Shown here: piece after piece, positions 19,157 through 28,202 of the stretch
How the letters are laid out: each line of letters begins with the position of its first letter
How positions within the stretch are numbered: the first letter of the stretch is position 1
Assembly: GCA_947460875.1 (NCBI GenBank)
Contig: CANHGR010000006.1
Location: 1-64,000, forward strand
Length of the DNA stretch: 64,000 nt
DNA from: Sphingobacteriaceae bacterium
GTDB lineage: Bacteria > Bacteroidota > Bacteroidia > Sphingobacteriales > Sphingobacteriaceae
Reading direction: 5' to 3'
Position numbers and translations under genes: made by a program
Notes under the pieces: generated by a model
Seen by the model: the letters and a program-made list of their open reading frames with translations, nothing else
What the model was told of the DNA's origin: nothing
Database searches by the model: none

Positions 19157-19159
19157 GAT

Positions 19160-19387
19160 ATGTCGATTATTGTAAACCTAGACGTGATGATGGCAAAGCG
19201 AAAAATTTCCCTGAATGAACTTTCTGAACGAGTTGAATTGACATTATCTAATGTTTCCATTTTAAAAACGGGAAAAGCCAAAGCAATTCGTTTTAGCACT
19301 TTAGACTCAATTTGTAAAGCTTTAGACTGCCAACCCGGTGACATTTTGGAATATGCAAATGACAACAAACGACCAACGAAACGCTAG
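19160..19387 (+). CDS. Small XRE-family transcription regulator
   Basis: A 75-aa YozG-like helix-turn-helix protein consisting of little more than the HTH: LDVMMAKRKISLNELSERVE, then LTLSNVSILKTGKAKAIRFS, then LDSICKALDCQPGDILEY. This is the standard partner of DUF2975 genes. It probably binds near its own promoter, where the 18601 palindrome lies. Closely coupled (3 bp) to the upstream gene. Confidence 0.88.
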   Translation: MSIIVNLDVMMAKRKISLNELSERVELTLSNVSILKTGKAKAIRFSTLDSICKALDCQPGDILEYANDNKRPTKR

Positions 19388-19496
19388 GGCTTTGTGTGAG
19401 CAGAAATACTATCGGAATCTGATACTTATAATCAATTTTGATCAAAAAAAGACAGGCTTAGAAAGTAAGTTGTTGACATAACATAAAATATTAAAA

Positions 19497-20165
19497 ATGA
19501 AAAGAGCAATCCTTTTTGGGGCAAGCGGTTTTGTAGGTTCAAATCTCCTTGACGAATTATTGAACAATTCTGATTATGAAAAAGTAACTATTGTTGTTCG
19601 GAAAAAGTTGACTATCAGTCATCCTAAATTGATAACTTTAATAGGCGATTACCATTCTTTGCTCGAATTAAAACTAAATATAGTTGCAGATGAAATTTTC
19701 ATTGTACTTGGAACGACAAAAAAAAATACACCGAATAAGGCTGAATACTACCAAATAGATCACGATTATCCTGTTCTAGCAGCAAAAATCGCAAAAGAAA
19801 ATGGAGTAAAATCCATATTCATTGTTACTGCCGTTGGAGCACATGCACATTCAATGATTTCTTATACGAAAACTAAAGGCCAAGTTGAAAGAGATATTAT
19901 TGCTCTTGAATTTCAGCATACTCATATTTTCCGACCATCTATGATTATGGGAATACGAAAGGAAAAGCGTCAAATGGAAAAACTAATAGTAAAACTTTGG
20001 TCTGTAATTAATCCAATTTTAATTGGCAAGTATTTAAACAAATACAAAGGAATTGATGGAAAAAATATTGCGAAGGCAATGAATAATTCAGCGAAAAATC
20101 AATTTGAGAAAGTTAAAATTTATCAATGGAAAGAAATGAATAATCTTTTGCATTGGCTTGGTTAG
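19497..20165 (+). CDS. NAD(P)H-binding Rossmann-fold protein (HTATIP2-like atypical SDR)
   Basis: A 222-aa cytosolic protein starting with a dinucleotide-binding motif, AILFGASGFVGSNLLDELL. Further landmarks are EIFIVLGTTKKNTPNKAEYY, the strand SIFIVTAVGA, a possible Tyr-x3-Lys region (SYTKTKGQVERD), and HIFRPSMIMG. These match the HTATIP2/oxidoreductase-like atypical SDRs of Bacteroidota. The substrate is unknown. It is convergent with kdgA (14 bp between stops) and has the low G+C of the island, so it may mark the island's right edge. Confidence 0.75.
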   Translation: MKRAILFGASGFVGSNLLDELLNNSDYEKVTIVVRKKLTISHPKLITLIGDYHSLLELKLNIVADEIFIVLGTTKKNTPNKAEYYQIDHDYPVLAAKIAKENGVKSIFIVTAVGAHAHSMISYTKTKGQVERDIIALEFQHTHIFRPSMIMGIRKEKRQMEKLIVKLWSVINPILIGKYLNKYKGIDGKNIAKAMNNSAKNQFEKVKIYQWKEMNNLLHWLG

Positions 20166-20179
20166 TTTAAATTTGCAAT

Positions 20180-20845
20180 TTAATGACTTTTGCACGACTT
20201 AATAAGTTGCAATACTTGTACAGTAAGTTTGGTCAAATGATCATAATGCTTATTTTCAATAATTTCTTTGCTGATTAGTTTGCTCCCCATCCCTACCGCG
20301 CAAACGCCTGAATTAAACCAGCCTGTCAGATTATCCATGTCTATTTCTACTCCACCGGTTGGCATGAATAATTGTCCGGGAAATAGTTCCTTTATCGAAG
20401 ACACAAAAGCAGGCCCAAGAATGTTAGCCGGAAAAATCTTAATCAGCAGGGCATTATTATCCTGCGCCAGTTGAATTTCCGTTGGTGTCATACAGCCCGG
20501 AATCCATAATAAACCAGCATGATTACACGCTTCTGCAACGCTGGGTGTTACAACGGGTGCCACAATAAAATCGGCACCTGCATTAATAAAAGCATTAGCA
20601 TCGGAAAGCGTCCTTACAGTGCCAATACCGAGCCGAAGATCAGGCATTTCCGTATCTCGAACGTCTAACAGGTATTTGAAATTTTCTAAAGCTGCACTAC
20701 CGCGATTGGTGTATTCAAAAACTCTAATCCCAGCTTGATACAAGGCTCTTGAAATACTAATGCTTTCTTCAATGCTATCGCGATAAAACAAAGGCAACAA
20801 ACCTTGATCAATTAATGCAGTTAAAACTTCTCTTTTGTCGCTCAT
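20180..20845 (-). CDS. kdgA: 2-keto-3-deoxy-6-phosphogluconate aldolase
   Basis: Cleaves KDPG to pyruvate and glyceraldehyde 3-phosphate, the last step of hexuronate breakdown. The 221-aa protein is a class I (Schiff-base) aldolase. It shows the Glu of RVFEYTNRGS, LRLGIGTVRTLSDANAFI, and the catalytic Lys in NNALLIKIFPANILGP, with PTGGVEIDNL-like end motifs (MPTGGVEIDMDN). Its start overlaps the kdgK stop by 4 bp. It is the last gene of the uronate operon running from kduD. Confidence 0.92.
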   Translation of the reverse strand: MSDKREVLTALIDQGLLPLFYRDSIEESISISRALYQAGIRVFEYTNRGSAALENFKYLLDVRDTEMPDLRLGIGTVRTLSDANAFINAGADFIVAPVVTPSVAEACNHAGLLWIPGCMTPTEIQLAQDNNALLIKIFPANILGPAFVSSIKELFPGQLFMPTGGVEIDMDNLTGWFNSGVCAVGMGSKLISKEIIENKHYDHLTKLTVQVLQLIKSCKSH

Positions 20846-21888
20846 TTTTTAATCGTTTTTAAGACTTCTTCAATAGATGTGTCTGTTGCGTCGCCCTCAA
20901 TAAAAAGCTTTTTGAATGCGGCAGCTGTTGCAAATTCGACAATTTCTTGAGGCTCCATACCCTTATAAAATCCATAAATCAAGCCGGCCATGAAACAGTC
21001 GCCACTGCCGACTTTATCCACTATGTTGTCCGCGCGATATTCTTGCGAAGCGTGAAGCTGACCATTAATAAAAAGTGTGGTATAATAGTTTATCCCCGCC
21101 TCGCCCTCATCAAACCGGAAGGTATTTGCAACAGCCTTGCAAAAGGGAAATTCCTCAAGAATCTGCTCAGAAGTTATTTTGGCTTGATCCAGATAGCTCT
21201 CTTTTCTTCCGTTAGATCGTACATCTCCTAGCGAGATGTTGAGCATCTTTTCAGCCGCCCATATGTTGCCCATAATCAAGGTGCAGTACTTTGCCAATGA
21301 AGGCATTACTTCTGAAGGCGCATGGCCGTATTTCCACAATTTAGCCCGGTAGTTAAGATCGATTGAAATGCAGATATTATTTTGCGATGCGAATTGCAAA
21401 GCCTCTTTGCAGACTTCTGCAGCATCCTGATTAATGGCCGGGCATATCGCACTGAAATGAAACCAGGAAATCCCTTTAAAGACTTCTTCCCAATTAATAG
21501 TTCCGGCTTTCAATTCTGAAAAAGATGAACCTGCACGATCATAAATAACTCCAGTATTTTTTAGATCCTTACCCTTGTGGAGATAGTAAATTCCGATCCG
21601 ATTGCCCTGCTTTAGAATTGGCGAAGTATCAATTTTTCTTCCTTGCAAATGCTCCAAAATCTGCTCGCTAACAGAGTTTTCCGGCAGAGCTGTTAGATAT
21701 GATGTCGATAAGCCCCAAAGAGCTAATGCCGTGGCAACATTGGCTTCAGCGCCACCTACATAGAAGGGTAGCTTGTTCTCCTTCAGCCAAGTGCCATCAA
21801 GGTCGGGGCACATCCGCAGCAGCAGTTCGCCATAGCATAATACCCTGCCGGATTTTTTAAATAGACTGTCGGTAGATTGCACACCCAT
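20842..21888 (-). CDS. kdgK: 2-keto-3-deoxygluconate kinase (PfkB family)
   Basis: Phosphorylates KDG to KDPG with ATP. The 348-aa protein is a ribokinase-type sugar kinase. Motifs are GRVLCYGELLLRM at the start, FYVGGAEANVATALALWGL (PfkB signature 1), the substrate region ISIDLNYRAKLW, and the catalytic Asp in DKVGSGDCFMAGLIYGF (signature 2 and anion hole). It overlaps kdgA by 4 bp and lies 5 bp after uxaC. Position in a uronate operon favours KDG over fructose or ribose as substrate. Confidence 0.9.
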   Translation of the reverse strand: MGVQSTDSLFKKSGRVLCYGELLLRMCPDLDGTWLKENKLPFYVGGAEANVATALALWGLSTSYLTALPENSVSEQILEHLQGRKIDTSPILKQGNRIGIYYLHKGKDLKNTGVIYDRAGSSFSELKAGTINWEEVFKGISWFHFSAICPAINQDAAEVCKEALQFASQNNICISIDLNYRAKLWKYGHAPSEVMPSLAKYCTLIMGNIWAAEKMLNISLGDVRSNGRKESYLDQAKITSEQILEEFPFCKAVANTFRFDEGEAGINYYTTLFINGQLHASQEYRADNIVDKVGSGDCFMAGLIYGFYKGMEPQEIVEFATAAAFKKLFIEGDATDTSIEEVLKTIKK

Positions 21889-21893
21889 CTATT

Positions 21894-23303
21894 TTAAAGC
21901 GTTTTAAAATTAAAATAATCTTTCGCGTTTTTGAAGCAGATATCTTGGATAATCCCTCCAATGTGATTGATGTCGTTTGGCAATTCCCCTCTTTCGATGT
22001 CCTCTGCAAAAAGATTACAGAGGATTCTTCTGAAATACTCGTGTCTCGGAAAAGAAAGAAAACTCCGGGAGTCGGTCAGCATACCTATAAAGCGACTAAT
22101 TAAACCCATGTTCGACAGTGTATTTAGCTGTTTACGCATTCCGTCTTTCTGATCGAGAAACCACCAACCCGATCCCCATTGAATTTTCCCCGCTACCGAA
22201 CCATCATTGAAATTGCCTATCATGGTGGCCATCAACTCATTGTCTGCGGGGTTTAAGTTGTACAGAATTGTTTTTGTGAGGCGGTTTTCCAAATCTAACC
22301 TACATAGAAATTTTGAAAGCGCTCTCGCCTGACTAAAATCGCCAATCGAATCCCATCCGGTATCGGGTCCCAACTTTTTCAGCAAACGCGAATTATTATT
22401 TCTTAAAGCACCCAAATGAAACTGCTGTACCCAGCCTTTTTCATGATCCCATAAGGCAAAATTAAACAGCATTGCCGACTTGAACTTCAAAACTTCTTCG
22501 GGGTTTAGCCATTGCTTCGCTCTCATCTTTTTGTAGATCAAACTAATCTCCTGGTCAGTATATTCTTCTGCGTAAATTCTTTCGAGACCATGATCTGAAA
22601 CTGAACACCCGTTTGCTGCAAAATAATCGTGACGCTTTTTTAAGGCCTTTAAGTACGATTCAAAATCAGCCGCAGAGCTGTCTGTAATTCGTTCAAGCTT
22701 ATCAATGTAATTATTTAGTGCATTACAATCATCCGCGTTCATTGCCTTGTCTGGCCGAAATGCCGGAAGCACCAATATATCGAAACCATCTTTTTTTAGT
22801 TGCTGGTGATATTCTAAAGAATCAAGCGGATCGTCGGTAGTGCATACCACTTTTACGTTCATCTTCCGTACAAGGTTTCGTACCGAATATTCTTTGCTCT
22901 GGAGTTTCTCAGTGCATTCGCTATAGATATGTTGCGCAGTGTTCGAATCAAGTAATTCGTTTATTTCAAAATACCGTTGGAGTTCGAGGTGGGTCCAATG
23001 GTATAGCGGATTTCGCACGGTGTATGGAACAGTTGTTGCCCATTTTTCAAACTTCTCAAAATCGCTTTTATTACCCGTGCAATAGGCTTCATCAATACCG
23101 TTTGTGCGCATAGCCCTCCATTTATAATGGTCGCCATAGAGCCATGCCTGGGTGATATTTTCGAAATTAATATCCTTCGACATTTGATCGGGAATCAAAT
23201 GATTATGATAATCAATAATAGGCATACCCTTAGCAAAATCGTGAAAAAGCCGTTCGGCTGTCTTGCTTTGCAATAAGAAATTCTCGTCTAAAAATGGTTT
23301 CAT
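21894..23303 (-). CDS. uxaC: Uronate isomerase
   Basis: Isomerises D-glucuronate to D-fructuronate and D-galacturonate to D-tagaturonate. The protein (469 aa from the chosen start) is an amidohydrolase-superfamily TIM barrel. It begins MKPFLDENFLLQSKTAERLF and shows the metal site PIIDYHNHL, VVCTTDDPLDSLEYH, HFLGA-like QQFHLGALRNNN, and FLSFPRHEYFRR near the end. A longer frame upstream (to 23369) would overlap uxaA; I reject it because family members start at MKPFL and a GGGAAGA-type purine stretch precedes this ATG. It feeds both uronate branches. Confidence 0.93.
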   Translation of the reverse strand: MKPFLDENFLLQSKTAERLFHDFAKGMPIIDYHNHLIPDQMSKDINFENITQAWLYGDHYKWRAMRTNGIDEAYCTGNKSDFEKFEKWATTVPYTVRNPLYHWTHLELQRYFEINELLDSNTAQHIYSECTEKLQSKEYSVRNLVRKMNVKVVCTTDDPLDSLEYHQQLKKDGFDILVLPAFRPDKAMNADDCNALNNYIDKLERITDSSAADFESYLKALKKRHDYFAANGCSVSDHGLERIYAEEYTDQEISLIYKKMRAKQWLNPEEVLKFKSAMLFNFALWDHEKGWVQQFHLGALRNNNSRLLKKLGPDTGWDSIGDFSQARALSKFLCRLDLENRLTKTILYNLNPADNELMATMIGNFNDGSVAGKIQWGSGWWFLDQKDGMRKQLNTLSNMGLISRFIGMLTDSRSFLSFPRHEYFRRILCNLFAEDIERGELPNDINHIGGIIQDICFKNAKDYFNFKTL

Positions 23304-23344
23304 TGGCTGCAATTCTTCCCTGCGTTTATGTGCAGGACGATAAA

Positions 23345-24997
23345 TTATAAAGATACTCCCCTTTTCCAAGGGATAAAATCATCCTGTCCGTGCCGAACGG
23401 CACTCACTTCAATATCGCCGCTGGCAACCTGAATAATATAGTCCAGAATTCGTTCACCGGCCTGTTCAATTGTTTCCTCCCCCTCAATAATCGATCCTGT
23501 ATCGATGTCTATAATGTCATTCATTTTACGGAAGAGAGTAGAATTACTCGCAATCTTTACAACTGGCGCGATCGGATTCCCGGTCGGTGTTCCGAGGCCA
23601 GTGGTAAATAAAACAATGTTTGCACCGGAGCCCACTTCCGCAGTGGTTGATTCAACGTCGTTTCCCGGAGTACAAAGTAGGTTTAAGCCCGGCTTTTCTA
23701 CCCTTTCGGGATAATCCAGAATGGCTGTAACAGGTGATGTTCCACCTTTTTTTGCTGCTCCTGCAGATTTAATTGCGTCCGTAATTAATCCGTCTTTGAT
23801 ATTCCCCGGCGAAGGATTCATATCGAAGCCTGAGCCTGCTTCCTTTGCACGTTCCCCGTAGGTGTGCATTAGCAACGAAAACCGCTCTGCGTCTTCGCGC
23901 GTAGTACAGCGGTCACTAATATTTTGTTCGGCACCACAAAGCTCGGGAAATTCGGATAAGATGACTGAACCTCCCATCGCTACGATCAGATCTGAAGTGT
24001 AACCGATTGCGGGATTGGCAGAAATCCCTGAAAATCCATCAGAACCCCCGCATTCAAGTCCGATACATAATCTATTTAAGCTTGCAGGCTTTCTTTCCAG
24101 CTTGTTAGCTTCAACGAGGCCAATAAAAGTCTGCCTGATTGCTAACGATAATAGCTCATCTTCTGTTCCTGTTATTTGCTGATCAAGAACATACATCGGC
24201 TTGCTAAAATTTGCATCCCGCTTACGGATTTCTTCATCAAGCATCGAAAGTTGGGCGTTCTGGCAACCGAGGCTTAAAACCGTTGCGCCTGCAACGTTCG
24301 GATGAGTAATATATCCTGCCAGCAACCCGCAAAGAGCTTGTGCATCCTGCCTAGTGCCTCCGCATCCTCCCGTATGATTTAAAAACTTAATACCATCCAC
24401 GTTAGGAAACAATCGTTCATTTACTGCTGAAGAATCGGGCGCTTCCAATTCCGTCTGAATTATTTCTTCAATAGAATTTCCTGCCTGATAAAGACTGATA
24501 AGCTTCTGTGTTTGTTTTCCGTATTTTTTATTCCGGCCGTATCCCAATGGGGCGACGAGTGCCTCTTGGATAACATCTAAATTTCTATTTTCGCAAAACA
24601 CCATTGGAACTACTATCCAGTAGTTTGCTGTGCCTACCCGGCCATCTGCCCGGTGATAACCATTAAACGTTTTGCCTTGCCAAGATGTAGTATTAGGAAC
24701 GTTCCAATCAAGGTTACGCTCCTTGACAACAAAGTCTTTAGCTGCATGCTTCACGTTAGCGGTAGAGAGTAATCCGCCTACCGGGATATCCACCTGCGCT
24801 TTGCCCACCAAAACCCCATACATAATTATTTCTCCGCCTGCCGGAATAAATTCCTCGGCAAATTTATGCTTGGCTTTTATATCCTCATTTAAAACTATAG
24901 TCTTAGTTTGACTGGTCAAACTTTCGCCCCGTTTAAGGTCAGACAATGCAACAATCACATTATCAGCAGGATGGACTTTCAATGTTCTTTGCTTCAT
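23345..24997 (-). CDS. uxaA: Altronate dehydratase
   Basis: Dehydrates D-altronate to 2-keto-3-deoxygluconate, the galacturonate branch. The 550-aa protein carries the N-terminal SAF domain (NVIVALSDLKRGESL) and the C-terminal UxaA/GarD domain fused, as usual. Landmarks are YHRADGRVGTANYW, LNHTGGCGGTRQDA, LSLGCQNAQ, and ECGGSDGFSGISANPA, whose cysteines likely serve the Fe2+ site. Its start overlaps uxaB by 4 bp. The pairing with uxaB rather than uxuA/uxuB shows the operon is wired for tagaturonate. Confidence 0.93.
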   Translation of the reverse strand: MKQRTLKVHPADNVIVALSDLKRGESLTSQTKTIVLNEDIKAKHKFAEEFIPAGGEIIMYGVLVGKAQVDIPVGGLLSTANVKHAAKDFVVKERNLDWNVPNTTSWQGKTFNGYHRADGRVGTANYWIVVPMVFCENRNLDVIQEALVAPLGYGRNKKYGKQTQKLISLYQAGNSIEEIIQTELEAPDSSAVNERLFPNVDGIKFLNHTGGCGGTRQDAQALCGLLAGYITHPNVAGATVLSLGCQNAQLSMLDEEIRKRDANFSKPMYVLDQQITGTEDELLSLAIRQTFIGLVEANKLERKPASLNRLCIGLECGGSDGFSGISANPAIGYTSDLIVAMGGSVILSEFPELCGAEQNISDRCTTREDAERFSLLMHTYGERAKEAGSGFDMNPSPGNIKDGLITDAIKSAGAAKKGGTSPVTAILDYPERVEKPGLNLLCTPGNDVESTTAEVGSGANIVLFTTGLGTPTGNPIAPVVKIASNSTLFRKMNDIIDIDTGSIIEGEETIEQAGERILDYIIQVASGDIEVSAVRHGQDDFIPWKRGVSL

Positions 24998-26505
24998 GTG
25001 TTTACCGTCGATCTTCGTTTCAAAACTTCTAACATCCCGAACTCGTTGATTGCATTCAAATCCCTAATAATCTCATCGGCGAACCCGGGCAATTCGCTCA
25101 AATCTCTATCCCATAACCTAATTTCCTTCAACACGGCATGGACTAATCGCGAAGCTGATAAATTAGAAAATTCATCGTGAAACAATGCTGCCTGCGCATC
25201 ATTCAGCTCGTAGCTTTTCCCATTACTCTCTCCAAAATATTTTTCATTTTCTTTACGGGATACCTGCATAAAACGAATATAAGCTGCAAAGCCCAGTGCT
25301 ATATTTTTAGGTGCCGTCTTAAATAAATCATAATGAAGAAGCAAAACGGGCAAAACACGCATTTTTAATTTGGCCGAGTAGCTAAGCGTGATACTAAGCC
25401 ATAAATGTTCCAACTGAGGGTTTTTAAATCGATCTAACACCTTTTGAGCAAAATCTTTAAAACCGCCTTCCTCTACATGATAGGGAATTGATGGCCCGAT
25501 CTCATCAATCATCAAATCAGCAATATAATTAGACATTTTCTCATCCGCCATTGCTGCCTTAACTGTCTCAAATCCGGCAAGATGAGCGATTCCGCAACTA
25601 AGCGAATGTGTGCCATTAAGCAGTCGCAGTTTTAATTCGCGGTAGGTCTCAATATCATCAGCAATTATTACCCCTTCATCCGCTTTGCTGAAGGAAAGGA
25701 TTTCTGCCACCTTCGTATCGCCCTGTATAGCCCAAAGTCGATAAAATTCTGAAATAATGCGTAGATCATCCCCATAACCTGATTCTATTTCAAGATGCCT
25801 CATCATACTTTCATCCGGCTTGCCCGGAACTATTCTATCCACCAGCGAATTGCAAAAAGTATTGTGCTGGTCGAGCCACCTTTTGAACGAGACCTTAAAA
25901 TTATTCCGCATAGCAAGTTCCATCACAATCTCTTTCAGCTTGTTTCCATTATCGACGATCAACTCTGTTGGAACAATTACCAGCCCGCTATCTTCGCTAC
26001 CGCCAAATGCTTTATAGCGTTCATAAAGAAAAGCTAAAAGCTTTCCCGGAAAAGAAACAGGTGTACCTTCTCTGACATAATCGGCCATCAAAGTGATTCC
26101 AACTTCGGTAGTATTTGAAATAACAATCTGTAAATCAGGATTGTGGGCACATTTTAAAACCTCGTCCCACTCATGTGAGGCCGATAATACGCGACTGATA
26201 GCAGAACAAACGATGTCTTCTTCGAGACTTTTTCCCTTGTCAATCCCCCGAACATGAAGGGTATACATATTGTCTTGTTCATCAAATGCAGATGTTGAGC
26301 CTGAAGATGTCGATTTTACGACAACGATCCTTCCATTAAAGATCCCTTGTCGGTTTGCCTTATCTATGAAATAGTTGGGAAGACCCCGAAGCAAGACGCC
26401 AGTTCCGAATTGAAGTACCTTTTCAGGAAGGTCGAACATATCCGCTGATGGCAGAACGTATTTCGCGTTATTTATCTTCTTAAGATTCTGTTTTGATAGT
26501 TTCAT
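24994..26505 (-). CDS. uxaB: Tagaturonate reductase (altronate oxidoreductase)
   Basis: Reduces D-tagaturonate to D-altronate with NADH. The 503-aa protein is a long-chain mannitol-dehydrogenase-family member: N-terminal Rossmann part EKVLQFGTGVLLRGLPNYFI and GRIVVVKSTSSGST, then QIVISNTTEVGI. The catalytic region is NTFCNSLVDRIVPG, and the active Lys/His segment is KLRLLNGTHSLSCGIAHLAG. Similarity to fructuronate reductase (UxuB) is high within the family, so activity on fructuronate is possible. Overlaps uxaA by 4 bp and starts 2 bp after the kduI stop. Confidence 0.87.
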   Translation of the reverse strand: MKLSKQNLKKINNAKYVLPSADMFDLPEKVLQFGTGVLLRGLPNYFIDKANRQGIFNGRIVVVKSTSSGSTSAFDEQDNMYTLHVRGIDKGKSLEEDIVCSAISRVLSASHEWDEVLKCAHNPDLQIVISNTTEVGITLMADYVREGTPVSFPGKLLAFLYERYKAFGGSEDSGLVIVPTELIVDNGNKLKEIVMELAMRNNFKVSFKRWLDQHNTFCNSLVDRIVPGKPDESMMRHLEIESGYGDDLRIISEFYRLWAIQGDTKVAEILSFSKADEGVIIADDIETYRELKLRLLNGTHSLSCGIAHLAGFETVKAAMADEKMSNYIADLMIDEIGPSIPYHVEEGGFKDFAQKVLDRFKNPQLEHLWLSITLSYSAKLKMRVLPVLLLHYDLFKTAPKNIALGFAAYIRFMQVSRKENEKYFGESNGKSYELNDAQAALFHDEFSNLSASRLVHAVLKEIRLWDRDLSELPGFADEIIRDLNAINEFGMLEVLKRRSTVNT

Positions 26506-26507
26506 TG

Positions 26508-27344
26508 TTAACGTAGATCTTTAATCGCCACCGCGTCCATGTCTGAATACACGAGATTCTCGCCAGCCATCGCCCAAATAAAACCATAATTCGAGGTTCC
26601 CGCGCCTGCGTGAATGGACCATGGCGGAGAAATTACTGCTTGGCAATTTGATACAATCAGATGCCTGGTTTCTTGGGGCTGCCCCATTAAATGAAGTACC
26701 ATTTGCCCTTCAGGAACATCGAAATAGAAATAAGCTTCAGAGCGACGATCATGCGTATGGGAGGGCATGGTATTCCAAACACTACCGATATTTAGCAGGG
26801 TTAAGCCCATCACCATTTGACAGCTTTTTATGCCTTCCAAGTGAATATACTTATAAATCGTCCTTTCATTGGCAGTGTCTTTGCTGCCAATTGTAACCGG
26901 AGATGCATCTTCCTTTTTCATCGATGTTGCCGGAAAAATATGATGCGCCGGTACCGAATACAAATAGAACATAGCAGGATGATTCGAGCTTGAACTGCTG
27001 AACATCACCGATTTACTTCCTTTTCCGGCATACACGGCATCCAGTTTGTTAAGTTCAAATATTGTTCCATCGATAGATACTGCCCCGGGACCGCCAACGT
27101 TGATGATTCCCATTTCGCGTCTTTCAAGAAAATACTCAGCCCGCAAATTGTCGTAAACAGGCAGACCGAGCGATTTTTGAACGGGCATAACACTTCCTAC
27201 AATCGCCCGGTCAAAATGAGAATAGGTAAAGTTAAATTGATCGGCCTGCATCAGATCTTCGATCAGGAAATTAGCTCGCAAGCCATCAGTATTCAGTTCG
27301 CTTACTTCTTTCGGACTTTGAGCATACCGCTGGTTCATAAACAT
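26508..27344 (-). CDS. kduI: 5-keto-4-deoxyuronate isomerase (DKI isomerase)
   Basis: Converts 5-keto-4-deoxyuronate, the spontaneous product of unsaturated uronates, to 2,5-diketo-3-deoxygluconate. The 278-aa double-cupin protein shows the N-terminal RYAQSPKEVSELNTDGLR, YDNLRAEYFLERREMGI, and the zinc ligands in MPSHTHDRRSEAYFYF with a later His in PPWSIHAGAG. Followed 2 bp later by uxaB and preceded by kduD. Its presence implies the cell also meets lyase products from pectin or glycosaminoglycans, or uses KduI as a bypass for uronates. Confidence 0.94.
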   Translation of the reverse strand: MFMNQRYAQSPKEVSELNTDGLRANFLIEDLMQADQFNFTYSHFDRAIVGSVMPVQKSLGLPVYDNLRAEYFLERREMGIINVGGPGAVSIDGTIFELNKLDAVYAGKGSKSVMFSSSSSNHPAMFYLYSVPAHHIFPATSMKKEDASPVTIGSKDTANERTIYKYIHLEGIKSCQMVMGLTLLNIGSVWNTMPSHTHDRRSEAYFYFDVPEGQMVLHLMGQPQETRHLIVSNCQAVISPPWSIHAGAGTSNYGFIWAMAGENLVYSDMDAVAIKDLR

Positions 27345-27401
27345 ATCGAAAAATTAATTATTTGAAATCTTATAGCATGCTGCGCCATCCTGAAAAGCTG
27401 C

Positions 27402-28202
27402 CTAACGACCCATCCAACCACCATCAACGGTAATAATAGTACCGTTTACATAGTCGGAAGCCCTTGACGCCAGAAATACTGCCACACCCTTAAAATCTTC
27501 AGGATCACCCCATCGTCCTGCAGGTATACGGTCTAAAATAGATTTACTCCGCAGAGGATCTTTGCGCAGCGCAGCAGTATTATCGGTAGCGATATATCCC
27601 GGCGCAATTCCGTTCACATGAACTCCCTTCGATGCCCATTCATTAGAAAGGGCTTTTATCAAACTTCCAATGGCGCCCTTGCTTGCTGCGTATCCCGGGA
27701 CGGTTATGCCGCCCTGAAATGTTAGCAGAGAAGCGGTGAAAATTATTTTGCCCGAGCCTTGCTCAATCATTCTTCTGCCAATTTCGCGGCTGGCAATAAA
27801 CTGGCTATTTAGGTTGACATTGATGACCTCATCCCAAAATTCATCCGGATGTTCTGCAGCGGGCTGACGAATAATTGTCCCAGCATTATTAAAAAGAATA
27901 TCGATTCGTGGATTTTCTTCGAGAACGTTGTTTAAAAAATTCTTCAACGAATTGCGATCTGCGAAATCACATTGATAGCCTTTAAACTTTCTTCCAAGTG
28001 CCTTAATTGCATGTTCGGTTTCGCCGCCACTCATTTGCATAGATGCAGATACACCGATAATGTCTGCACCAGCTTCTGCCAATGCGATTGCTATAGCTCT
28101 GCCAATACCACGACTACTGCCTGTAACGAGCGCAATTTTCCCGGAAAGGTCAAATAATGAAATAGCTGCCAATAGTTTAGGCTCTCGCGGCGTGTCTAGC
28201 AA
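27402..28202 (-). CDS. kduD: 2-deoxy-D-gluconate 3-dehydrogenase (KduD), SDR family
   Basis: Reduces 2,5-diketo-3-deoxygluconate to KDG with NAD(P)H. The 266-aa short-chain dehydrogenase has GKIALVTGSSRGIGRAIAI (cofactor loop), ILFNNAGTIIRQPA (NNAG), catalytic Ser in IIFTASLLTFQGG and YAASKG (Tyr-x3-Lys), and NGIAPGYIATDNT. Its ATG overlaps the end of the NTF2-like gene by 26 bp, which suggests coupling; the family usually starts near SLFDLSGK, so the first 13 residues are extra. First catabolic gene of the uronate operon. Confidence 0.9.
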   Translation of the reverse strand: MLDTPREPKLLAAISLFDLSGKIALVTGSSRGIGRAIAIALAEAGADIIGVSASMQMSGGETEHAIKALGRKFKGYQCDFADRNSLKNFLNNVLEENPRIDILFNNAGTIIRQPAAEHPDEFWDEVINVNLNSQFIASREIGRRMIEQGSGKIIFTASLLTFQGGITVPGYAASKGAIGSLIKALSNEWASKGVHVNGIAPGYIATDNTAALRKDPLRSKSILDRIPAGRWGDPEDFKGVAVFLASRASDYVNGTIITVDGGWMGR

